A model generated the notes under the pieces. It searched no databases. It was not told where the DNA came from and worked only from the letters and a program-made list of their open reading frames with translations. Positions 1-6,349 of a stretch of DNA of 28,499 bases are shown one piece after another (positions within the stretch are counted from its first letter, which is position 1; each line of letters begins with the position of its first letter). The translations under genes and the position numbers were made by a program. This stretch comes from M3007 sp038246345 (GTDB lineage: Bacteria > Bacteroidota > Bacteroidia > Chitinophagales > Saprospiraceae). The stretch covers positions 1 through 28,499 of the forward strand of contig JBBRWA010000036.1 of NCBI GenBank assembly GCA_038246345.1, given 5' to 3'.

Positions 1-68
1 ATAAAGAAGCTGGTGTTGGCATAAGATCAAATTTTAACAAAAATAAGGATATTTTTTCAGTGCCACAA

Positions 69-1019
69 CTAAGATAGTCCAAATAACTGGCGCAACATCG
101 AAAAAAACTTTGGCAATTCCGCTTGGCTTGGTTCAAGATAGGCATCCACATCAAGCCGACCCATTTGTTCCTCATCCAAAATTAACAGGTATTGTCGTTC
201 GCGCATTTCACGGAGCGTTTCTTTACCTAAACTCAAAAGCTGAATGGTATAGTCCGATTTTGAGGGTTCTTTGCCTAATGAGCTGATTTGGCAGTTGACA
301 TCAAATTCGAAAAAACTTTCAATGTCTGGCAATTCAAATGGATGTAAGAATAAAGCATCATCAAAAGCATTTGCTTTGGGGTGGCCACAAAAGTCTGGAC
401 TTGATGGGGGTAGTGCAGGCTCAATTTCGAATCCGTTGCAAGAGACAGCCAGATTCGTAAATTCAAAAGTGAGTGATGCATATTGCATTACATCTTTAGG
501 CCGAATATGCTCAATGTGGGAAGGGTGCAAGACTGGTGGGCTTGCATGGTGGTCGTCCTTTTGTGCCTTTATCCCTTTTAAATTCACTGCCCTTTAATTT
601 GCTATAGGGTTCGTATACATATCCCATTTTTACTGGGAAATAGGCACCGATTAACGATTCATCAGTAGCAATTTTCAATACTTTTTGAAGGCCACTTGTC
701 GCTTCCAGCTTTAATGAAAATTGCTGAATTAGCGCAAAGGTTTTAGCGTTTTCGTGCAGAATATCTGCCTCTAAACGCTTCCATGGCTCGGAACCGGGGG
801 TCAAATTCAACTTCAATGCTAATTTCTGCTTTGTTCTGGTATTGGGTTAAATCTCTTGTAAAGGCACGTAGCAATCACCTCCAAAACCGTCGTTTTCTCA
901 CAACCATTCACTCCCGCAAACACAACAGTATCCAGCGTTTTACCATCCGCATCCGTGAAATCAAATTCCACATCATCGAAGATTTTATAATTCTTAATGG
1001 AGAGCTTTCGTATTTTCAT
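69..1019 (-). pseudogene. Frameshifted AAA-family ATPase remnant
   Basis: The ATG at 1019 opens a typical SMC/RecF-like ATPase N-terminus (MKIRKLSIKNYKIFDDVEFDF) followed by a P-loop that reads GVNGCEKTT. The family consensus is GxxxxGK[ST], so the glycine before the lysine is Glu here (one GGG to GAG change would explain it). The first frame stops at 819-821. Sensible protein then continues in another frame (KAEISIEVEFDP), shifts at the C5 run near 796-800 (GSEPWKRLEADIL), and shifts again near an A4 run around 552-558 into a frame ending LRQLFGLS at 69. Read through, it would be about 315 residues. No Walker B or signature motif is visible, so an internal deletion or a chimera is also possible. 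The last frame (69-587) has a GTG start with AAAGGG before it and could be a separate small hypothetical gene. The ATPase call is good for the N-terminal 70 residues only. It lies 69 bases downstream of thiL on the same strand. Confidence 0.55.
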
Positions 1020-1087
1020 GTGTTGCGATTTTACGTACAAAATTAATACCTTTCTCGCTACAATTATGTTTCGGGCTCTTATATCCC

Positions 1088-2110
1088 CTAAAAATGCACC
1101 CACCCCTGCGCCTTCAACGCATGCAAATTCCCACCCTTTGTATTCAACTTAATCCCAAACTCCGCCTCCATGATCTCTCCGGCAATGTAGATATCGGGCA
1201 GGTACTTCACCTTTTCAATATCCTCGGGGCGAATGGTGAACAGCAGCTCGTAATCCTCGCCGCCGTTGAGGGCGCAGGTAACGGGATCGAGTTTGAACTT
1301 CAAGGCCAATAGTTGCGCATCAGGGTGTATGGCCACGCCGCTTTCTTCGATGAGCGCGCCCACCTTGCTTTGTTTGCAAATGTGGAATATTTCGGAAGCC
1401 AGGCCGTCAGAAATATCGATCATCGAGGTGGGCCGCAAATCAATTTTGTGAAACGTATCGATCATGTCGCGCCGGGCTTCTGGCTTCAGTTGCCTGCCAA
1501 TGACGTATTTCTGTTCCTCAAAATCGGGCTGTGTTTCTGGGTGCTCCTGCCAAATCTGTTTTTCCCTTTCCAGCAATTGCAAGCCGAGATACGCCGCACC
1601 CAGATCGCCCGTGATGCATATAAGATCGCCCACACGCGCGCCGGAGCGGTAACTGAGTCGCTCTTTCTCGCCCTGCCCAATAGCGGTAACGCTGATGGTC
1701 AGGCCCTTGGGAGATGAAGTAGTGTCACCGCCGACAAGGTCTACATCATACGTCTCGCAAGCGAGTTGAATGCCCGCGTAGAGGTCTTCCAGCGCTTCCA
1801 CAGAAAAGCGATTTGAAATAGCAATAGACACGGTGATCTGTTTGGGGATCGCGTTCATGGCGTAGATGTCGGAAAGATTCACCACCACGGCTTTGTAGCC
1901 CAGGTGCTTGAGCGGCATGTACGCCAGGTCGAAATGGATGCCTTCCACCAGCATATCGGTGCTGACAACGGTACAAAAAGCGCCGTTTTCGATCACGGCA
2001 GCGTCGTCGCCGATGCCCAGCAGGGATGATGGTTGCCGGAGTGGGAATTCCTTGGTGAGGTGCTCGATTAGGCCGAATTCGCCTAAGGTATTTACGTCGG
2101 TACGTTGCAT
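1088..2110 (-). CDS. thiL: Thiamine-monophosphate kinase ThiL
   Basis: Cytoplasmic enzyme that phosphorylates thiamine monophosphate to the cofactor thiamine diphosphate with ATP, the last step of thiamine biosynthesis. The 340-residue protein has the usual length and motif order of the family: GIGDDAAVI (about 32-40) and STDMLVEGIHFDL (about 50-62) for Mg-ATP binding, NLSDIYAMNA (about 78-87), VGGDTTSS (about 125-132), DISDGLASEI and GGEDYELLF near the C-terminus. The start MQRTDVNTLGEFGLI fits the family, where GEF.LI normally opens the protein. It lies 118 bases downstream of the M20 dipeptidase on the same strand, and the gap is largely filled by a palindromic repeat. No other thiamine gene is in the window, so it is probably not part of a thi operon here. 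Confidence 0.95.
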   Translation of the reverse strand: MQRTDVNTLGEFGLIEHLTKEFPLRQPSSLLGIGDDAAVIENGAFCTVVSTDMLVEGIHFDLAYMPLKHLGYKAVVVNLSDIYAMNAIPKQITVSIAISNRFSVEALEDLYAGIQLACETYDVDLVGGDTTSSPKGLTISVTAIGQGEKERLSYRSGARVGDLICITGDLGAAYLGLQLLEREKQIWQEHPETQPDFEEQKYVIGRQLKPEARRDMIDTFHKIDLRPTSMIDISDGLASEIFHICKQSKVGALIEESGVAIHPDAQLLALKFKLDPVTCALNGGEDYELLFTIRPEDIEKVKYLPDIYIAGEIMEAEFGIKLNTKGGNLHALKAQGWVHF

Positions 2111-2125
2111 AAGTATGAGTATGCA

Positions 2126-2168
2126 CAGGGCGTATGCCCTATGTTAATGGTTACGCCCTTTCAGGGCT
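2126..2168. repeat. Palindromic intergenic repeat between dipeptidase and thiL
   Basis: AGGGCGTA at 2127-2134 is an exact inverted copy of TACGCCCT at 2152-2159. Each arm also has a small palindrome of its own (AGGGC..GCCCT and GCCCT..AGGGC). The motif set AGCCCTGAAAGGGC / AGGGCATACGCCCT resembles dispersed repeats in Bacteroidota genomes. It may form a hairpin in a dipeptidase-thiL transcript, but there is no U-run to make it a clear terminator. Confidence 0.6.
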
Positions 2169-2228
2169 AGGATTAAGTGGGGTAAGATGTTCCGTGACTT
2201 AACCGCGTTTCTACAAGAAGGTTGTAGT

Positions 2229-3641
2229 TCACTTCTTCTTCATCTCCGCATAAAACTTATAAAAATACGGTATCGTTTCAATCCCTTTGTAGAAATTGAA
2301 CAGTCCATAATGCTCGTTTGGGGAGTGAATATCGTCGGAATCGAGACCGAAGCCCATGAGCACAGATTTGGCATTCAGCACCTGATCGAACATGGCCACA
2401 ATAGGGATACTGCCACCGCCGCGCTGTGGCAGGGGCTTTTTACCAAAGGCTAGTTCCATCGCTTTTTCAGAGGCTTTGTACTCCACAGAATTGGTGGGCA
2501 CCACCACCGGGTAGCCGCCATGGTGGGCCGTTACTTTTACTTTTACGGATTTGGGCGCCAAACCCTCGAAGTGCTTTTGAAACAGCTTTTCGATCTTTTT
2601 CGGGTCTTGGTCGGGGACCAGGCGCATAGAGATTTTAGCATAGGCTTTGGAGGGCAGCACCGTTTTGGCACCTTCGCCGATGTAGCCGCCCCAGATACCG
2701 TTGACATCCAGTGTGGGCCGTATGCCTGTATGCTCAATGGTGGTATATCCTTTTTCGCCCATCAGCTCCGAAACGCCCAGGTCTTTCATGTACTGTTTCG
2801 CGTTGAAAGGGGCGGCATTCATCATTTTGCGCTCCTTGCTGATCACTTTTTCTACGTCGTCGTAAAATCCTTTCACCGTGACATGACGCTTGGTATCGTG
2901 CAGGGAGGAGATCATGTCGCAAAGCACATTGATAGGATTGGCCACCGCACCGCCGTACACCCCGGAATGGAGGTCTTTGTTCGGGCCAACGACTTCCACT
3001 TCCATGTAGCAAAGCCCGCGCAAGCCCACCGTTAGGCTTGGCGTTTTATTGTCGATAATACTGGTGTCGGAAATGAGCACCACATCGCAGGCAAGTTTCT
3101 TTTTATTTTCCTTGCAAAACTTCTCCAGGTTCTTGGAGCCTACTTCCTCCTCTCCTTCAATCATAAACTTGACGTTGCAGGTCAGGGTTTTGGTTTCCAT
3201 CATCATCTCAAAAGCTTTGATGTGCATGAAAACCTGACCTTTGTCGTCGCAAGCGCCGCGGGCGAAAATGGCCCCCTCGGGATGTAGCTTGGTTTTTTTT
3301 ACCACAGGTTCGAAGGGCGGGCTGTCCCAGAGTTCCACCGGATCGGCAGGCTGCACGTCGTAGTGGCCATATACCAGCACCGTTGGCGCGTCAGGGCTTA
3401 TCATTTTTTCACCATAAACAATGGGATGGCCCGCTGTTTGGCATACTTCTACTCTGTCGACACCAACCGCCGTGAGGTGTTTTGCCGTGGCTTCTGCCAT
3501 GCGTTGTACATCGCCCGCATATTTAGGATCGGCGCTAACGGATGGAATGCGCAATATTTCGAGCAGTTCTTTAAGAAAACGCTCTTTGTTTTTGTCGAGA
3601 TAAGTGTTGAGTTCTTTCATATTAAATTGGCTGATGGCCAT
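2229..3641 (-). CDS. M20 family metallo-dipeptidase
   Basis: Di-zinc peptidase of the M20 family, carnosinase/CNDP-like branch, expected to hydrolyse dipeptides in the cytoplasm. The 470-residue length is normal for that branch. Visible active-site residues are H93 and D95 in YGHYDV, bridging D132 in ACDDKG, catalytic and metal glutamates E165/E166 in EGEEEVGS, D192 in ISDTS, and H439 in DDIHSPNE. The segment DLHSGVYGG (H225) begins the lid/dimerisation domain, which runs to about residue 380. There are two possible starts: ATG at 3641 (MAISQFNMKEL) and an in-frame ATG at 3620 (MKELNTYLDKNKERF). The second matches the usual family N-terminus, and the first codons of the longer form lie inside an imperfect inverted repeat, so the shorter form is plausible. 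No signal peptide is seen. The substrate cannot be fixed from sequence. Confidence 0.93.
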   Translation of the reverse strand: MAISQFNMKELNTYLDKNKERFLKELLEILRIPSVSADPKYAGDVQRMAEATAKHLTAVGVDRVEVCQTAGHPIVYGEKMISPDAPTVLVYGHYDVQPADPVELWDSPPFEPVVKKTKLHPEGAIFARGACDDKGQVFMHIKAFEMMMETKTLTCNVKFMIEGEEEVGSKNLEKFCKENKKKLACDVVLISDTSIIDNKTPSLTVGLRGLCYMEVEVVGPNKDLHSGVYGGAVANPINVLCDMISSLHDTKRHVTVKGFYDDVEKVISKERKMMNAAPFNAKQYMKDLGVSELMGEKGYTTIEHTGIRPTLDVNGIWGGYIGEGAKTVLPSKAYAKISMRLVPDQDPKKIEKLFQKHFEGLAPKSVKVKVTAHHGGYPVVVPTNSVEYKASEKAMELAFGKKPLPQRGGGSIPIVAMFDQVLNAKSVLMGFGLDSDDIHSPNEHYGLFNFYKGIETIPYFYKFYAEMKKK

Positions 3642-3800
3642 TAACTGTTAGCTTTTTGCTTTTGGCTGCACTGAATTTGTAGTATTATTTAGTAAAGATT
3701 TTCAGCACCCAATCTAAAAGATTTGGAATGAAATGAATTAAGTGCTGAAACTCAATGCCTAAATATGGAACCCACGCTGTGCAGCCAACAGCCAATGGCA
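3634..3800. repeat. Nested imperfect inverted repeat upstream of the dipeptidase gene
   Basis: Three layers of inverted complementarity share a centre. The outer layer is GGCCATTAACTGTTAGC (about 3636-3652) against GCCAACAGCCAATGGC (about 3784-3799), imperfect. The middle is TTGGCTGCAC (3662-3671) against GTGCAGCCAA (3779-3788), exact. The inner is TTTCAGCAC (3700-3708) against GTGCTGAAA (3742-3750), exact. The outer left arm reaches the first codons of the annotated dipeptidase start. It looks like a small palindromic repeat element rather than a simple regulatory hairpin. Confidence 0.55.
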
Positions 3801-4100
3801 TTTTAGCGCGAAGTTCCCTTTTTATTTAAAACTTGACGAATATTTCCTCAATATAGTTGAATATTGTATTCCGAATTGATTTATCTTATTTGGTCTCGTG
3901 GATTTGTTGGGTGCGGGCTGGACTTGGATGGCGCTTCGCAACGAGCGTGGTTAGTTTTAGGTAAAACAAATTTATGGTGCCGGGCGATGAAGGCTTATTT
4001 GATTGGCTACCTTTGCATCATTATTAGTCCTCCCGACTTTTCAGTACCCCTGTTAAGACTCGACAACGCTACATTCTAACCCACTGATACCCACCACATA
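3801..4100. other. Non-coding gap before the LYS1-type gene
   Basis: No convincing gene lies here. A 71-codon open stretch at 3864-4079 has no recognisable protein features. The only element I can support is a -7 promoter match at 4008-4015, listed separately. The sequence is AT-rich at its left side and more mixed toward the gene. Confidence 0.5.
4008..4015 (+). promoter_or_regulatory. Probable -7 promoter element (TACCTTTG)
   Basis: TACCTTTG matches the TAnnTTTG -7 element of the Bacteroidota primary sigma factor and is followed by CATC, as often seen. It is 86 bases before the ATG at 4101. I see no clear TTG-type -33 element at the normal distance. Assignment to the downstream gene is inference. 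Confidence 0.5.
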
Positions 4101-5318
4101 ATGATCAAAATTGGAATAATTCGAGAAGGGAAAGTGCCACCCGATGCCCGTGTGCCGATGACTCCGGAACAATGTGCAGAAGCGCAGGTCGAATTGCCCA
4201 TCCGAATTGTGGTGCAAGCTTCGCCCATTCGCAGTTTTAAAGACAAGGAATATACAAAGCACGGCATTCGTTTGCAAGAAGACCTCAGCGATTGCGACGT
4301 GTTGTTGGGGGTTAAAGAGGTGCCGATCGAGCAGCTTATGTCGGACAAGACCTACCTGTTTTTTTCCCATACCATAAAAAAGCAGGCGTACAACAGGCCG
4401 CTCATGCTGGCTTTCCTTGAAAAAAACATCCGTATGATCGACTATGAGGCCCTGACTGATAACCGGGGCGCCCGATTGATTGCGTTTGGGTTTTATGCTG
4501 GGATCGTTGGCGCGCACAACGCGCTGTGGACCTGGAGCAAACGAACAGGACAATTCAGCCTGCCGCGCCTCAGCCAAAGCCATGATTACGCCGAAGTGCT
4601 TGAAGTGTACAACCAGCTCAAGCTGCCGCCGTTGCGCATTGTGCTCACGGGCGGTGGGCGGGTTGCTTCCGGGGCAGCCAAAAATTTGAACGATATGGGT
4701 ATCCGACAAGTCAGCCCGAAGGAGTTTTTGGAGCAAGATTCCCCTGATGCTGTATTTGCCCAAATCCATGCAGCTGACTATGTAGAACGCCGCGATGGAC
4801 TGCCGTTTAAAAAGGCAGATTTTTATGCCCACGGCGAGGACTTTCAGAGCAAATTTGCCCCTTATTACCGCAGGGCCGATATTTTTATCAACGGTATTTT
4901 CTACGACCCCAAAAGCCCGAAATTTTTTACGGCAGAGGAGGTACAACAGACAGCGTTCAACATTCAGGTGATTGCTGATATAACCTGCGATATTATGCCC
5001 GACTCCTCTGTGCCATGCACCATCAGGCCCAGCAAAATCGCCAAGCCAGTGTATGGCTACAGTCGAAAAACTGGCACGGAAACATTGCCCTTTAAACAGG
5101 ATTCTATTGACGTTATGGCGATAGACAACCTGCCTTCAGAATTGCCACGAGATGCTTCGGCTTTTTTTGGAAGGCAATTGTTGGACAAGATTTTACCAGA
5201 ACTTTTGCAGGGCGGAAAAAGCCCCGTTATTCGACGGGGAATGCTCACAGAAGGGGGAAAGTTGACGGAAGAATTTAGCTATCTGGCTGATTACGTCGCT
5301 GGACAACTTGAACGATGA
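4101..5318 (+). CDS. LYS1-type (saccharopine dehydrogenase-like) NAD-dependent oxidoreductase
   Basis: A 405-residue protein of the alanine dehydrogenase/PNT N-domain superfamily, closest in motifs to fungal LYS1, the lysine-forming saccharopine dehydrogenase. The N-terminus MIKIGIIREGKVPPDARVPMTP is the family opening. K72 in GVKEVP and H90 in FFSHTIKKQ sit where the catalytic Lys and His of LYS1 lie, with nearly the same spacing. The nucleotide-binding glycine loop is GGGRVASG at 184-191. ADITCDIMPDSSVPCTIRPS (about 292-311) matches the conserved segment closing the active site. It is cytoplasmic, with no signal peptide. The gene stands alone on its strand, with a -7-like element 86 bases upstream, and its last 28 bases overlap the 3' end of the convergent deacylase gene. 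The true substrate (saccharopine, another opine-like amino acid, or a lysine/2-oxoglutarate pair) is not decided by sequence. Confidence 0.82.
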   Translation: MIKIGIIREGKVPPDARVPMTPEQCAEAQVELPIRIVVQASPIRSFKDKEYTKHGIRLQEDLSDCDVLLGVKEVPIEQLMSDKTYLFFSHTIKKQAYNRPLMLAFLEKNIRMIDYEALTDNRGARLIAFGFYAGIVGAHNALWTWSKRTGQFSLPRLSQSHDYAEVLEVYNQLKLPPLRIVLTGGGRVASGAAKNLNDMGIRQVSPKEFLEQDSPDAVFAQIHAADYVERRDGLPFKKADFYAHGEDFQSKFAPYYRRADIFINGIFYDPKSPKFFTAEEVQQTAFNIQVIADITCDIMPDSSVPCTIRPSKIAKPVYGYSRKTGTETLPFKQDSIDVMAIDNLPSELPRDASAFFGRQLLDKILPELLQGGKSPVIRRGMLTEGGKLTEEFSYLADYVAGQLER

Positions 5319-6253
5319 GCGGCTTCCTCCTGCACCAAAAAGAACCCGTCGCTGCCTTGCGCCTGGTACAGGGGCATTAAAATAAAGGCGGTTTTTTCAG
5401 CCAGTAAAGCTCCCCTGATATCATCGGCGAGGTGTTCTCCCTGCTGTACTTTTTGAAAATTGATGTACCCAGGGCGCATTTTAAAAGCGTCGCCAGGTTT
5501 GATGTGGTGGGCATGAATCAAACGTGTTACCCTTGGCAACTCGGCGAATGATTTCTGTAATATCTTTTCATGGGGGCTTCTCAGGTTCAGATCAGTGACA
5601 CAGCCTGCAAAATGGAGGGCATTAAAAATAGCGGAAACGGAGCGATTGACGGAAAGCGATTCATCATGTTGCCCGGCTTCATAAGCCACACAAAGTGTAG
5701 GCGCTGATGCTGTAACAGTTGAAAAACCTCCTTCAACGGCAAAACGCAACAAGGTGCCTTCCACCCGGTCAAAGAGGTTAAGAATCACGGGGGCATGCAG
5801 GGCTTTCGCAAATTCCAGGCTCAGCGTTTCATCTGTTGGAATACTAAAAATTCCGCCTCCTGCGGAGGTCGTGTGCAGGTCGAGCAGCAGGATTTTCTCT
5901 GGTTTTGTTTGGCCGATTTCATCATTTATGCTGTGGTAAAGTTGCATAAACTCCATATCCTCGGCCAGTAAATCAGCCTCGTTTTTCCCAAGCAACTTAT
6001 TTAACTGCTCCTTTTTCCATATCCGGTTGAAATCCCGTTCGACAAAACGGCGGCCTGTGGTATATGCTTGTAAGTTGCCAATAAGCCCGATAAACTTTCC
6101 TTTAAAATCCAAGGCTGGCATGTTTTCCAGCATCTTGAACACTTCTTCCAAGGCGTGAACGCCGGCGGGTTCATTGCCATGAATAGCAGCTGTAACAATA
6201 ACCAGCGGCCCGGGGGTATGCCCCCCAAATGTGCCAATAATTCTATCTAACAT
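5291..6253 (-). CDS. Succinylglutamate desuccinylase/aspartoacylase family zinc deacylase
   Basis: A 320-residue zinc-dependent amidohydrolase of the AstE/AspA family, which removes acyl groups from N-acylated amino acids. The zinc ligands are visible as H25 and E28 in AAIHGNEP and H127 in LDLHTTS. The substrate-binding segment GRRFVERDFNRIW (67-79) contains the usual DxNR motif. The start at 6253 fits, since the family opens with a short strand before the HGNEP loop. It lacks the operon context of arginine catabolism (no astABCD), so AstE itself is unlikely; an N-acyl-amino-acid deacylase of unknown substrate is the safer call. The 3' end overlaps the convergent LYS1-type gene by 28 bases, so any terminator would lie inside the neighbour. 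Confidence 0.88.
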   Translation of the reverse strand: MLDRIIGTFGGHTPGPLVIVTAAIHGNEPAGVHALEEVFKMLENMPALDFKGKFIGLIGNLQAYTTGRRFVERDFNRIWKKEQLNKLLGKNEADLLAEDMEFMQLYHSINDEIGQTKPEKILLLDLHTTSAGGGIFSIPTDETLSLEFAKALHAPVILNLFDRVEGTLLRFAVEGGFSTVTASAPTLCVAYEAGQHDESLSVNRSVSAIFNALHFAGCVTDLNLRSPHEKILQKSFAELPRVTRLIHAHHIKPGDAFKMRPGYINFQKVQQGEHLADDIRGALLAEKTAFILMPLYQAQGSDGFFLVQEEAAHRSSCPAT

Positions 6254-6290
6254 TAAGCAGGAGTCCGGCTTTCTATAAAAGCAGGTTTTA

Positions 6291-6333
6291 AAAAGACAAC
6301 GGCCTTCAAGCGGTGAAAGCCTGAAAGCCGTTG
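6291..6333 (-). terminator. Rho-independent terminator of the YfiT/H1-like gene
   Basis: CAACGGC (6297-6303) pairs with GCCGTTG (6327-6333), with a further TTCA/TGAA pairing inside. Read on the minus strand, the stem is followed by TCTTTTT. It begins 17 bases after the stop codon of the minus-strand gene at 6350. Confidence 0.65.
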
Positions 6334-6349
6334 CCTGAAATAAAACACT

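Noticed and set aside
69..1103. Possible defence module (ATPase plus nuclease pair such as Septu-type)
   Set aside because: Only one broken ATPase is visible, with a mutated P-loop, no Walker B and no HNH or other nuclease partner.
3864..4079. 71-codon plus-strand open frame as a small gene
   Set aside because: It has no conserved features, signal or start context, and the promoter-like TACCTTTG for the next gene lies inside it.
4053..4946. 297-codon open frame on the minus strand
   Set aside because: It lies wholly opposite the LYS1-type gene, which has clear catalytic motifs; the minus reading has no family resemblance.
5291..6253. AstE of the arginine succinyltransferase pathway
   Set aside because: No astA, astB, astC or astD gene is nearby; only family-level zinc ligands are supported.
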